Assembly: GCA_963774455.1 (NCBI GenBank)
Contig: CAVZFD010000003.1
Location: 496,001 to 560,000, forward strand
DNA: 64,000 bases
Direction: 5' to 3'
Source: DATFVA01 sp963774455
GTDB lineage: Bacteria > Bacteroidota > Ignavibacteria > Ignavibacteriales > Ignavibacteriaceae
Positions within the stretch are counted from its first letter, which is position 1, and every line of letters begins with the position of its first letter. The notes under the pieces were generated by a model, which did no database searches, was not told the DNA's origin, and saw only the letters and a list, made by a program, of their open reading frames with translations. The translations under genes and the position numbers were made by a program. Below are positions 54,059-63,886 of this stretch, one piece after another.

Positions 54059-56860
54059 TTACTTTCCGAAAAATTTTGTGTATAAGAAGGAGTTTTTATG
54101 CATTACATTGTTCAGTTTAACTTCAAGACTTTCTCCTGGACTTAAGCTCATTTTCTTTTCCAGTTTACCGAATCTTACATCATTTTTGGTTATAATAGAA
54201 CTTGTCTGATGAAATATATTCTGATAATTGAGTGCCAATGATTTAAGAAACCGGTGATTATTTATCAGCAACTGAAGATCAATATCATATTCGGGCATTT
54301 GTTTTGCCAGCAAGTTCAGCGTTCTATTCATACTCATTGATCTGACTTTATTATATAAATCCGGACTGCAAAGTATCAAATATTGAGAAATAAATTCAAT
54401 ATCAGTAAGTCCTCCTCCGCTTTTTTTCAGGTTTATGATACCCTGAACACCGCCTCCCGAAGGTATGATTTTCCTTCTCATCTCCTTCAGATCCGACCTG
54501 ATTTTTTCCGGATCCTGCTGCTTTAACCTTTTTAAAACAGCCTTTGTGATCTTATTAAAAAGTTGTTTATTCCCTGTAATAAATCTAAGTTTTGTGAAGG
54601 CCTGGAGCTCCCAGGTCCTTGCTCTTGTAAGGATATAATTTACATAGGAATCTTCATCCCAGACGAGCATCCCGCTTTTTCCTTCAGGTCTTAACCTGCA
54701 GTCGACTCCAGCGGGCTTAAATTCTTCCCTGAGTTCTGAAAGTAATTCCACAAATATCTTTTGTTCCCTCGGATTCTCCTGCAGGTTATCAGTTACAAAA
54801 ATCAGGTCGATGTCAGAGGCAAAGGTCATTTCATCAGCACCAAGGCTCCCCATTGCCCCGATCATATAGTGTCCTTCCAGGGTTCTATCATGATCAAGTT
54901 TTTCAGATGCAGCCTTTATTTTCGCTTCGAAGAATTCTGAAAGTGCGCGTGAGATATGATCAGCTTTAACTATCCCGATTGTGAACCTTGCCAGGATTGT
55001 GAATAGAAATTCCTTATATGAAAAAGATTCTGCCTCCATTGACTTATCGAAGATTCTTTTCGAGAGGAAGATCTCCCTGAGCGATTTATCCTCTGAAAAC
55101 AGATCAATGCTCCACTGAGAGAATTCACAAAGTGTGAGGAAGGCGTTAAAAAATTTATTATCCCGGAATTCATCATACCATATCGAAGGAAATTTTGCCT
55201 GTCTGATTACCCTGACGAAGCTGCTGAGCACAAGCTCAGGCTCATCAGAACCTATTAAGTAATTATAAAGCGTGCTGCTGATTTTATCGAAAGCCTCAGT
55301 TGACTGTTTATCGAATTCTTTATTGCCGAGGAGCCCTTTGCCTTCCCTCAGATATACAAGATCACGTTCTGCAGCCGTCTGATTTTTGAAATGTATAACT
55401 TCAGCAGACTTATCCTGCAGATTACCATTACCTGTAATTGAAGAATAAATTTTGAGCACGCTCTTTCTCTTCTTTTTTACTTCCTCGTGAAATTCCTCAG
55501 CATTTTTAAACCCAAGGTAGACACTCAGCTTATCAGTGAGCTCGCCTTCCGATGGAATCAGATGAGTCTGGGTATCGTTCATAAGCTGAAGATAATGTTC
55601 AATCTTCCTGTAAAGGATATAAGAATCTTCCAGGGTGACGGCTTCCTTTTGGGAGATCAGATCCTGCATTCTAAGCTCTCTTAACGCATTAAGCGTATTT
55701 CCGGTACGCAGTGATTCAAGTCTGCCCCCGTTTAATAACTGTAATGCCTGTACAGAAAATTCAATATCTCTTATACCCCCGGGGATGAGTTTGATATTCT
55801 CTTCAGTTTTGAGGTTTTTTTCAATGTTGCGTTTTAAACTGCGAACCTGTTCGAGAGGGGAAACCTTGAATGATGAAGGAAAAATAAAAGGAGTAAGATA
55901 TTTTTTAAACCTGGCGAACAGATCATTGCTCCCTGCAACCAAGCTGCTTTTTATGAGCATCTGTCTTTCCCAATCCTCTCCACGACTTTCATAATAAAGG
56001 AGGTAATCTACCAGTCTGCGGCAAAGAGGGGAGTTCCTGCCGTCCGGTCTTAAACGGAAATCCACCCTGTAGATGTAACCGAATTCTGTAAGAGATGAGG
56101 CAGATTCAACAAACAGAAGCACGGCCTCTGTCAGGATCTCCTGGAATTCCTTGTTTACCGGCAGAGAATTATTCTCATCAAAAAAAATCATAAGGTCGAT
56201 GTCTGAGCTATAGTTCAGCTCATTACCGCCAAGCTTGCCCAGCGAAATGAGACAATATTTATCCTCCGGGAGATCAAGCTGATATTTATCAAGAACACGG
56301 CGGTAGCAGATGCTGAACAGCGTGGATGCAATTGCTGAGGCAAGGCTGCTCAATTCTCCCGTAATTTCTTCAATTCCTTTCTTGAGGAATATATCCCTGG
56401 TCCCGATCCTAAGGAGCTCTTTCCGTTTAAATCTTCTGATAGCGTTTATAGATGAATCAAACGATTTAAATGAACTCACGGTCTTTGTTACCGATTCAAG
56501 GTACAGTTCTGTATTAAGAATTCTCTCCAGGGCGGAAGAATTTGTGACCAGGTAAAAATACTCCGGGTTTCGTACCAGGATGTCAGTCAGGTAGTTGCTA
56601 TTTGAAGTTAAACTTACCATCAGTTCCAAATAATGAGGATAATTAAGACAATCGGATAAAAACGATATCTTATCATATACTGCAGAAATAAACCTTAGAA
56701 GGTTGGATTCTGATGAGTGTGTGAAATGGTGTTTTTTTGACTCCTTTTCAATATCAGAGAAAAGATCATCCAGCTGATTTTGGGTAAAATAACCGCGGGA
56801 AAATTGTATGATTTTCTGAATAAAATCTTCCGATAATATTTCTTTCTTTTTAACAGCCAA
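54059..56860 (-). CDS. glnE: glutamine synthetase adenylyltransferase/deadenylase
   Basis: The 933-residue product has the two nucleotidyltransferase domains of GlnE: the N-terminal deadenylase with GKLGGNELNYSSDIDL (catalytic D220 and D222) and the C-terminal adenylylase with GSLGADEMTFASDIDLIF (D683 and D685), with a regulatory helical region between. It adds AMP to glutamine synthetase and removes it according to PII and glutamine signals. The start is TTG. A PII gene lies about 4 kb away at 61 kb. The DUF2723 gene follows directly and seems unrelated. Confidence 0.95.
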   Translation of the reverse strand: MAVKKKEILSEDFIQKIIQFSRGYFTQNQLDDLFSDIEKESKKHHFTHSSESNLLRFISAVYDKISFLSDCLNYPHYLELMVSLTSNSNYLTDILVRNPEYFYLVTNSSALERILNTELYLESVTKTVSSFKSFDSSINAIRRFKRKELLRIGTRDIFLKKGIEEITGELSSLASAIASTLFSICYRRVLDKYQLDLPEDKYCLISLGKLGGNELNYSSDIDLMIFFDENNSLPVNKEFQEILTEAVLLFVESASSLTEFGYIYRVDFRLRPDGRNSPLCRRLVDYLLYYESRGEDWERQMLIKSSLVAGSNDLFARFKKYLTPFIFPSSFKVSPLEQVRSLKRNIEKNLKTEENIKLIPGGIRDIEFSVQALQLLNGGRLESLRTGNTLNALRELRMQDLISQKEAVTLEDSYILYRKIEHYLQLMNDTQTHLIPSEGELTDKLSVYLGFKNAEEFHEEVKKKRKSVLKIYSSITGNGNLQDKSAEVIHFKNQTAAERDLVYLREGKGLLGNKEFDKQSTEAFDKISSTLYNYLIGSDEPELVLSSFVRVIRQAKFPSIWYDEFRDNKFFNAFLTLCEFSQWSIDLFSEDKSLREIFLSKRIFDKSMEAESFSYKEFLFTILARFTIGIVKADHISRALSEFFEAKIKAASEKLDHDRTLEGHYMIGAMGSLGADEMTFASDIDLIFVTDNLQENPREQKIFVELLSELREEFKPAGVDCRLRPEGKSGMLVWDEDSYVNYILTRARTWELQAFTKLRFITGNKQLFNKITKAVLKRLKQQDPEKIRSDLKEMRRKIIPSGGGVQGIINLKKSGGGLTDIEFISQYLILCSPDLYNKVRSMSMNRTLNLLAKQMPEYDIDLQLLINNHRFLKSLALNYQNIFHQTSSIITKNDVRFGKLEKKMSLSPGESLEVKLNNVMHKNSFLYTKFFGK

Positions 56861-57226
56861 ATTAAAATTGATAATTTTATTTACTAATCTAAAACATTGA
56901 AAGCATTTATTAAATTATTATAAAATTACCGGATCATTATATTAGTTTATAACATAGTGACAATATGCTATAGGGGCATAACAAGGATATAGTTTTACTC
57001 GGGGCAAATCAATTGCCAGGTGGATACAGGGACGTTCCTCGCGGGAATTGAAACAAAAGAAATTAAACAACAGCTTTGGAGTTTAAGAAATCAGCCTTCC
57101 GGTTTCCTGCAAACAGACGACTACAGGGTGTATCCAGAATTAAGGGATGGGCTGCAAATCCATTTTAAAATAGAAAAAGCATACCGGGAAAATTCCTGGT
57201 ATGCTTTTTCGAGCAGCGAATAAATA
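56861..57226. other. 366-base intergenic region with a terminator
   Basis: It contains the glnE promoter side (AT-rich, 56870-56960) and a strong hairpin at 57174-57209. An ORF of 67 codons on the plus strand (57020-57223) runs into that hairpin; it starts with GTG, has no ribosome site or recognisable domain and is not annotated as a gene. Confidence 0.5.
57174..57209. terminator. strong bidirectional terminator
   Basis: AAAAAGCATACC (57174-57185) pairs perfectly with GGTATGCTTTTT (57198-57209), and the inner bases extend the stem. It has an A-run on one side and a T-run on the other, so it works in both directions. It lies 18 bases after the stop of the Spy-like gene on the minus strand. 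Confidence 0.88.
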
Positions 57227-57640
57227 TTAATAAGTATCTTTATCTTTTTCTTTAGTTTGGGTAGCCGGTTTTGACATTCCCTTCCACCACTGATCACTGA
57301 AATCCTTATAAGATTGTTTCTGATCATCATTTAAGACAGTCTGAATTCTCTGATCATAAGTCTGCTGAAGCTGATCATAGTTTCCCATATCTGAATTAGC
57401 TTTTGCATTCTGATAGTCTACGAGAATTCCCTGGATCCGCGTCTGCTGATCCTGTGTGAGGTTTACTTTCTGATTTAATTGTGTTGTCCACTTCTGTGCA
57501 TTATCCTTATAGGTGTCGTTCGTCTGTGGGGTCGTCTGACTCTTATTCATATCATCCTGTGCATACGAGTTTGCTCCCACGAAGAAGACAAATGCACAAA
57601 GAAGAACCGCAGTAAGTCTGCTCAAATCGGTCTTAAACAT
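57227..57640 (-). CDS. small exported Spy/CpxP-like (LTxxQ) protein
   Basis: The start is set at the ATG at 57640 (137 residues) because AAAGG lies about seven bases upstream, while the ATG at 57646 would be too close; the longer frame to 57697 has no support. A signal peptide ends near NSYAQ. The mature part is helical and Gln/Asp-rich, with two LTxxQ-like segments (NLTQDQQTRIQGIL and VLNDDQKQSYKDF), the mark of Spy/CpxP periplasmic chaperones and stress sensors. It may be induced by envelope stress, but no regulator is adjacent. Confidence 0.8.
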   Translation of the reverse strand: MFKTDLSRLTAVLLCAFVFFVGANSYAQDDMNKSQTTPQTNDTYKDNAQKWTTQLNQKVNLTQDQQTRIQGILVDYQNAKANSDMGNYDQLQQTYDQRIQTVLNDDQKQSYKDFSDQWWKGMSKPATQTKEKDKDTY

Positions 57641-57915
57641 ATTCATACCTTTCGATTTTATTATATATATAATTTTATTTATGAGAAAAATTCTCACCCC
57701 TATAATACAAATCCTTATCAGAGAATCAATCTATTATAATCACATGTGATTTCAGTATTGGGAACGGCAAAATGGCTGGAAACTAGTAATTATAGATGAC
57801 GTTATATTTCTGAAAAGATTGGGCCAAAACAATCGAAGGGGAAAGTTTCCTAAATTGCAATTCAGATGCCCAATGTGTAATTTTGACATTCAACACCAAC
57901 GGAGAAATTCACTAA

Positions 57916-60900
57916 ATGTTAAATATTATCAAGAAGGTTTTCGGTGATAAGCATACCAAAGATGTTAAAATTCTTGCACCGGTAGCCGAAGAGATAAACC
58001 AGGAATATGAGAAGTTAAAAGGCCTATCTAATGAAGAATTGAAGGCTAAAACACAGGAATTTAAGGAGAAAATCCAGCAGTATACATCCGAAACACACGT
58101 TAAAATAGATGAGATCAGGACGAAACTTCAATCGGATGAAGATTTCGACCGAAATTCTGCATATGACAATCTTGATGCTTTTGAGGAAGAACTCAATGAC
58201 AAGTACGAGGAAATTCTTGATCAACTTCTCCCCGAGGCATTTGCCGTAGTAAAAATAACCTGTGAGCGGCTGGTAGGACAGTCCTGGATGGTTGCCGGCA
58301 ATAAAACCACGTGGGAGATGGTACCATATGATGTTCAGCTGATGGGTGGTGTAGTTCTTCACCAGGGTAAAATTGCAGAAATGGCTACAGGTGAAGGAAA
58401 GACTCTTGTTGCAACCCTCCCGATGTACCTGAATGCTTTAACGGGACGGGGTGTTCATCTTGTTACGGTAAACGATTACCTGGCAAAACGCGACTCAGAA
58501 TGGATGGGCGAAATATTCAGATTCCATGGCCTCACGGTTGGTTGTATTCTGAATACAATGAACTCCGAACAGAGGAAGGAAATGTATGCCTGCGATATCA
58601 CTTACGGAACGAACAACGAATTCGGTTTCGATTACCTTCGTGATAATATGTCGATTGATAAAGAATACCAGGTTCAGCGTCCCCATAATTATGCGATCGT
58701 GGATGAAGTTGACTCAGTCTTGATAGATGAGGCAAGGACCCCGCTTATTATTTCAGGTCCTGTAGAGGTTGACGATCAGAAATTTAACGAGATGAAGCCG
58801 AAAGTTGAAAGATTATACAGGCTCCAGACTAACCTTGTATCAAAGCTCGTTCAGGATGCTGAAAACAATCTTTCATCAGACGGAAACGGAAAAGTCAACA
58901 CCACCGACGGAGGCATACAGCTCTTCCGGGCAAGCAGGGGTTTACCCAAGCACAGCAAGCTTGCAAAACTTCTAAGTGAACCTGAGAATAAAAAACTTAT
59001 GCAGTCTACCGAGATGGAGTTCCTCAGGGAAAAAGCCAAGAATATGCATATCATCGATGATGAACTTTATTTTGTTATCGATGAAAAAAATAACACTATT
59101 GATCTGACTGAAAAGGGAAGAGAGGAACTTGCTAAAGGCAGCGGGATGGAAAAGGACTTCTTCATTCTGCCCGATCTCGGCACCGAGATAAGCAAACTTG
59201 AAAACGACGAATCCATTTCTCCCGAAGAAAAAATCAGAAAAGAGGATATTCTCTATCATACCTACTCAGAGAGCAGCGACAGGATTCATACTATCCATCA
59301 GCTGCTTAAGGCGTATACATTGTTTGAGAAGGATGATGAATATGTTGTAACCGAGGATGGTAAAATAGCAATTGTTGATGAGTTCACGGGACGTATTCTT
59401 CCGGGCAGAAGGTATTCCGACGGTCTTCACCAGGCTATAGAGGCAAAGGAGAATGTTAAGGTTGAACGCGACAGTCAGACCCTCGCTACTATTACACTTC
59501 AGAATTATTTCAGGATGTACAATAAGCTGGCAGGAATGACAGGTACAGCGGAAACCGAAGAGGGCGAGTTTTTTGAGATTTATAAACTTGAAGTTGTGGT
59601 TGTACCTACCAACAGGACTGTTGTAAGAGACGACCAGGATGATGCGGTGTACAGAACAAAACGCGAAAAATACAACGCTGTCTTTGAAAAAATAGAGGAG
59701 TTAAGGAAGGAAGGACGACCGGTTCTTGTGGGCACAACCTCTGTGGAAGTCTCTGAAACTATCTCGAGGATGCTTAAGAGAAAAGGTATTCCCCACAATG
59801 TATTAAACGCCAAACAGCACCAGCGTGAAGCTGAAATTATAGCACACGCAGGTGAAATCGGTGCGGTAACTATTGCTACAAACATGGCCGGCCGCGGTAC
59901 CGATATCAAGCTGGGAGCAGGAGTAAAAGACAGAGGAGGATTATTTATCCTCGGAACTGAAAGACATGAATCGAGACGTATTGACCGGCAGTTAAGAGGA
60001 CGTTCCGGAAGGCAGGGTGATCCGGGTACATCAAAGTTTTTCATCTGCCTTGAAGATGACCTGATGAGACTTTTTGGAAGTGACAGGATTTCTTCTGTAA
60101 TGGGAAGAATTGGTATTAAAGAAGGCGAGGTTATCCAGCACCCGCTTATAACAAAATCGGTTGAGAGAGCGCAGAAGAAAGTAGAGGAGAATAACTTCTC
60201 GATACGTAAAAGACTTCTCGAGTATGATGATACAATGAACCAGCAGAGAGAGGTTATTTATACACGGAGGCAGAGAGCGCTTGCAGGCGACAGGCTGAAG
60301 AGCGAAATATTCGATTACCTTGAGGAATATATAGCTGAAGTTGTCGATCAGAATTTTGATGAAGTTCAGAATGAAGCTATCAGGGAGGAAATTCTTCAGA
60401 AACTCCTCGTTGAAGTTAAGCTTGAATCCACCGAATTCGAAGTCCTTGGTAATCAGGGTATAAAGGACCGGGTAATAGACAGTACAAAAGTGTTCTACCG
60501 CAAGAAAGAGGAGATGATCGGTTCGGATTTGATGGCCAGGCTGGAACGTTACGCTATGCTGAGTGTTATAGATCAGAAATGGAAAGAACATCTCAGAGAA
60601 ATGGACGATTTGAAGGAAGGTATTGGTCTCCGTGCCTATGGTCAGAAGGATCCTTTGATAGAATATAAGGGTGAAGCCTTTAAGCTATTCGTCGCACTTC
60701 TTAAAGATATCAGAAATGAAGTAGTGTCATTTGCATTTAAGTTCTTCCCGCAGGCACCAGATGAAGTACAGAACCGCAGAAGGCGCCAGCCTGTAAGAAT
60801 GACAGAAAGTAAACAGAGCGCAACAAACATAGGATTGGCATCCCAGGCAAGCAGAGCGGGACAATCATCTCCCGACCAAGGAGGCAAACCCCAGCCGATA

Positions 60901-60981
60901 CAGGTGTCTGAAAAAGTCGGAAGAAATGATCCCTGTCCCTGCGGCAGCGGAAAGAAATACAAAAATTGTCACGGTAAATAA
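57916..60981 (+). CDS. secA: preprotein translocase ATPase SecA
   Basis: The 1021-residue product has nucleotide-binding fold 1 with the Walker A region ATGEGKT (157-163), the DEAD-like VDEVDSVLIDEARTPLIISG segment, preprotein cross-linking, NBF2 with TNMAGRGTDIKLG and helical scaffold and wing domains. The C-terminal zinc domain CPCGSGKKYKNCHGK that binds SecB and lipids is intact. An insert of about 100 residues (DAENNLSSDGN...EKKLMQ..., within about 300-400) is seen in Bacteroidota SecA. A PII gene follows 11 bases later and may be co-transcribed. Confidence 0.97.
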   Translation: MLNIIKKVFGDKHTKDVKILAPVAEEINQEYEKLKGLSNEELKAKTQEFKEKIQQYTSETHVKIDEIRTKLQSDEDFDRNSAYDNLDAFEEELNDKYEEILDQLLPEAFAVVKITCERLVGQSWMVAGNKTTWEMVPYDVQLMGGVVLHQGKIAEMATGEGKTLVATLPMYLNALTGRGVHLVTVNDYLAKRDSEWMGEIFRFHGLTVGCILNTMNSEQRKEMYACDITYGTNNEFGFDYLRDNMSIDKEYQVQRPHNYAIVDEVDSVLIDEARTPLIISGPVEVDDQKFNEMKPKVERLYRLQTNLVSKLVQDAENNLSSDGNGKVNTTDGGIQLFRASRGLPKHSKLAKLLSEPENKKLMQSTEMEFLREKAKNMHIIDDELYFVIDEKNNTIDLTEKGREELAKGSGMEKDFFILPDLGTEISKLENDESISPEEKIRKEDILYHTYSESSDRIHTIHQLLKAYTLFEKDDEYVVTEDGKIAIVDEFTGRILPGRRYSDGLHQAIEAKENVKVERDSQTLATITLQNYFRMYNKLAGMTGTAETEEGEFFEIYKLEVVVVPTNRTVVRDDQDDAVYRTKREKYNAVFEKIEELRKEGRPVLVGTTSVEVSETISRMLKRKGIPHNVLNAKQHQREAEIIAHAGEIGAVTIATNMAGRGTDIKLGAGVKDRGGLFILGTERHESRRIDRQLRGRSGRQGDPGTSKFFICLEDDLMRLFGSDRISSVMGRIGIKEGEVIQHPLITKSVERAQKKVEENNFSIRKRLLEYDDTMNQQREVIYTRRQRALAGDRLKSEIFDYLEEYIAEVVDQNFDEVQNEAIREEILQKLLVEVKLESTEFEVLGNQGIKDRVIDSTKVFYRKKEEMIGSDLMARLERYAMLSVIDQKWKEHLREMDDLKEGIGLRAYGQKDPLIEYKGEAFKLFVALLKDIRNEVVSFAFKFFPQAPDEVQNRRRRQPVRMTESKQSATNIGLASQASRAGQSSPDQGGKPQPIQVSEKVGRNDPCPCGSGKKYKNCHGK

Positions 60982-60992
60982 AGGGCTTCTAT

Positions 60993-61331
60993 ATGAAAAA
61001 GATTGAAGCAATTATTCGTCCTTTTAAACTGGATGAGGTTAAGGAAGCCCTTGTTGAGGAAGGGATAAGGGGACTTACGATTACGGAGGTCCGCGGTTAC
61101 GGAAGACAAAAAGGACATACCGAAACCTACCGGGGCAGTGAGTACCGGATAGAATTCATTCCCAAAATCAAAATAGAAATCGTAGTCGAAAAGGAGAAAG
61201 TCGAGAAGGTGATCGATGCAATTCTCCGCACAGCTAAAACAGGGCAGGTTGGAGACGGGAAGATCTTTATTTATGAAGTTCAGGATGTAATCAGAATCAG
61301 GACGGAAGAATCCGGAAAAGAAGCTTTATAA
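60993..61331 (+). CDS. glnB: PII nitrogen regulatory protein
   Basis: The 112-residue product is a complete PII protein: KKIEAIIRPFKLDEVKEAL, the T-loop with Y51 (YRGSEYRIEF), the B-loop TGQVGDGKIF and the C-terminal strand. Conserved Y51 means uridylylation is possible, but no GlnD is in the window. PII senses ATP/ADP and 2-oxoglutarate and controls glutamine synthetase through GlnE (54-57 kb), AmtB and NtrB. Whether this is GlnB or GlnK cannot be told because no amtB is adjacent. A terminator follows directly. Confidence 0.95.
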   Translation: MKKIEAIIRPFKLDEVKEALVEEGIRGLTITEVRGYGRQKGHTETYRGSEYRIEFIPKIKIEIVVEKEKVEKVIDAILRTAKTGQVGDGKIFIYEVQDVIRIRTEESGKEAL

Positions 61332-61334
61332 CTA

Positions 61335-61361
61335 ATCCCGCTCAAGGCGGGATCTTTTACC
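61335..61361 (+). terminator. rho-independent terminator of the secA-glnB transcript
   Basis: ATCCCGC (61335-61341) pairs perfectly with GCGGGAT (61347-61353) around TCAAG, and TTTT follows, with further T-runs to 61377. Confidence 0.8.
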
Positions 61362-61395
61362 TTTTACTTTTTTTTATTCTTTTATAGCTTGAATT

Positions 61396-63852
61396 ATGCA
61401 TTTCAAAAGATTTATTCCCGGTTTGTTTGTTGTATTTCTGCTATTGGTCTCATTCAACGGATGCGGCGTATGGCACGACTTCACCACATATTTCAATCTT
61501 TATTATGATACTAAAGTTATTTTTGAAAGTGCAGAGGAGGCAATCAAAGCTCAGCAGAAAGATCTTTTTTCAACAGAAGAGCCCAATGCAGCAGGTAACG
61601 TTAACCAGCAGCTTTCCAAAGTAATTGACAAATGCTCTACAATTCTCCAATTCCATTCAGAATCCGCATATGTAGATAACGCTCTGCTCATGCTTGGCAA
61701 ATCATTTTATTACCAGAGGAATTATCTAAAGGCGCTGAGAAAGTTCCAGGAACTTATAGCTACACGTCCTGAAAGCGACCTGATCCTTGAGACAGAATTA
61801 TGGATCGGAAAAACCCAGATGAGGCTCAAGCAATATGACGATGCTCTTACAATACTTGAAACTGTTAAGAAAAAATCCGCTGAAGAAGGTGAAGAAGAGT
61901 TTCTTACGGAAGCATTCCTCGAAGAAATTAAGTACAAAATTGCACAGGAAGATTATGCAGGAGCAATCGCCGCATCAAACGATTATTTAAAGTCATCTGA
62001 TGATGATGAAATCAATGCCGAAATTGAATTTGAGCTTGGGAAACTATATGAAAAAGTTAATGATCTTGAGAATGCGATAACCGCATTAAGACAGGTCTTC
62101 GAATATTCTCCATCGTATGAGACTCAATACAGCGCTAGGGTGGAACTTGGCAAGGTGCTGCGCCAGGCCGGTCATAATGATCAGGCTCTCGAAATTTTCG
62201 ATGATATGAGCACTCAGGATAAATACTCCGATCACTACGATGAGATAAATCTTGAAAAAGGAATAACACTTGCCCGGCTTGATCAATATGACGAAGCGGT
62301 GAATGTACTGATCAAAGTTGATACGACATACAAAACTTCTGTCAATGCAGGAATGGCAAGGTATGAACTGGGAACGATCTTCGAAAATCACTTCAAGGAT
62401 TTTGACAGTGCAAGTACCTATTATACGAGGGCGTCCGCTTCGGCTGCGCCTCCCGAATATTTGACAAATTCACACCAGAAGGCTAATCTGTTCACCAAGT
62501 ATCTTGGATTGCGGAACAAGTTAAATGAGAATCTTGAAAAACGTTACTATGCCGAAAACCCGGAACAATATACGAAGGATTCAACAGAGTATTACGATGA
62601 ACGGAAAGATGTTGAGGAACAGGTAATTGCCGAACAGGAATTTGCGGAAATAAAATCAAGGATGGATTCGGCTCTGTTTGTACAGGATACAACCGGGTTG
62701 AAAATAGATACTACAGTGGTTCAGAGAGACAGTCTGGATCAATTCGGAAATGTTGTCTATAATACGCAGGGACAAAAAATTACTGTCCCCGATACCGTTA
62801 TTGTAAATCCGCTTGACAGTCTTAAGCAGAAGAATAGCCTTTTTTCAAATGTAGCTTCACCCACTTTCGAGAGAAGAGTAAAAGAGTTGATGCATGGCAA
62901 AGAAGCCCCTAAAAAACCTGATCTCCCCCCGGATTCCCTCAAGTCGCTTATCATTAAAGAAAGATTTGAAATGGGCAACCTGTTCTTTACTGAATTTAAT
63001 ATACCTGATTCTGCGTACGTCTATTATAATGCTATATTGGATCTGGACCCGGGTCCCGATTACAAGGCAAGAACTCTGTATGCCCTTGGAAGCTATTACC
63101 TTACGCAGAATGATTCACTTAAAGCCGACAGTCTCTTTAATATCATTTATACCGAATACCCGGATGAGAGTATAGTGAATGCAGCTGCTAATAAGCTGGG
63201 GAAGCCGCTGAAAGATCTGAATATTGATCCGGCAGAGAATATTTATGCTTCTGCAGAAAAGGATCTGATGGACGATAAATATGATTCGTCGCTTGTTAAG
63301 TTAAAATTTATTTATAAGGATTACCCTTCATCACCGCTGGCACCGAAGTCGTTGTATGCCTCGGGCTGGATCCTTGAAAATAAACTCGACAAGCCTGATT
63401 CTGCCGCTGCTTTATATGATTCACTGAAGATGAACTATCCGGCTACCATATATGCTAATAAAATAACCCAGAAAATCAGCTTATATAACCAGGAGAAGCA
63501 GCGCCTGGCAAAAGTCCGTGAAGATTCCCTTAAAAAGGTTGAAGCTCTGAGGCTTGATTCCCTGTCGCAGACTGATTCCCTGTCGCAGACTGATTCCCTG
63601 TCGCAGGTTGATTCCCTCGGCTACAAGATTCAGCGTGAAGACACACTTAAATTTAAGCATTTGCCTCCGAACAGATTCGGTGAGCCTGATACCAGGGTAA
63701 TTAGAAAAGGTGCGGATACCCTGAACAATAATGTTCCCCAGGTTATAGACAGTATGAAGAGAAATGATAACCGCGAACTGGAAAACCTCAGGAAAGAGTC
63801 GGAGACGGAGGTCGATTCACTAAGTCCAGGCGAGATTAAGCGGAAAAAATAA
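61396..63852 (+). CDS. TPR lipoprotein resembling the T9SS component PorW/SprE
   Basis: The 818-residue product has a lipoprotein signal ending in FNGC, followed by GVWHDFTTYFNLYYDTKVIFESAEEAI, a start that resembles the PorW/SprE family of type IX secretion. Residues about 90-340 and 520-700 hold many TPR units (YYQRNYLKALRKFQELI, QYDDALTILETV, YAGAIAASNDYL). The C-terminus has a DSLSQT repeat and a charged tail. PorW/SprE is needed for T9SS in Flavobacterium and Porphyromonas, and T9SS substrates are present here (41.7 kb and the 28.1 kb remnant). The assignment rests on pattern only. Confidence 0.75.
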   Translation: MHFKRFIPGLFVVFLLLVSFNGCGVWHDFTTYFNLYYDTKVIFESAEEAIKAQQKDLFSTEEPNAAGNVNQQLSKVIDKCSTILQFHSESAYVDNALLMLGKSFYYQRNYLKALRKFQELIATRPESDLILETELWIGKTQMRLKQYDDALTILETVKKKSAEEGEEEFLTEAFLEEIKYKIAQEDYAGAIAASNDYLKSSDDDEINAEIEFELGKLYEKVNDLENAITALRQVFEYSPSYETQYSARVELGKVLRQAGHNDQALEIFDDMSTQDKYSDHYDEINLEKGITLARLDQYDEAVNVLIKVDTTYKTSVNAGMARYELGTIFENHFKDFDSASTYYTRASASAAPPEYLTNSHQKANLFTKYLGLRNKLNENLEKRYYAENPEQYTKDSTEYYDERKDVEEQVIAEQEFAEIKSRMDSALFVQDTTGLKIDTTVVQRDSLDQFGNVVYNTQGQKITVPDTVIVNPLDSLKQKNSLFSNVASPTFERRVKELMHGKEAPKKPDLPPDSLKSLIIKERFEMGNLFFTEFNIPDSAYVYYNAILDLDPGPDYKARTLYALGSYYLTQNDSLKADSLFNIIYTEYPDESIVNAAANKLGKPLKDLNIDPAENIYASAEKDLMDDKYDSSLVKLKFIYKDYPSSPLAPKSLYASGWILENKLDKPDSAAALYDSLKMNYPATIYANKITQKISLYNQEKQRLAKVREDSLKKVEALRLDSLSQTDSLSQTDSLSQVDSLGYKIQREDTLKFKHLPPNRFGEPDTRVIRKGADTLNNNVPQVIDSMKRNDNRELENLRKESETEVDSLSPGEIKRKK
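63556..63615 (+). repeat. in-frame 18-bp tandem repeat in the PorW-like gene
   Basis: The unit GATTCCCTGTCGCAGACT occurs exactly at 63556 and 63574, then diverged copies start at 63592 and 63610. It encodes the repeating hexapeptide DSLSQT near residues 721-740 of the TPR lipoprotein. Copy number changes would keep the frame. Confidence 0.9.
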
Positions 63853-63886
63853 CAATTCTTGTAATGGATCCAGGCCCAGGGAAATT

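Noticed and set aside
57020..57223. Plus-strand ORF of 67 codons with GTG start
   Set aside because: It has no ribosome site or known domain and its 3' end is formed by the perfect terminator hairpin at 57174-57209.
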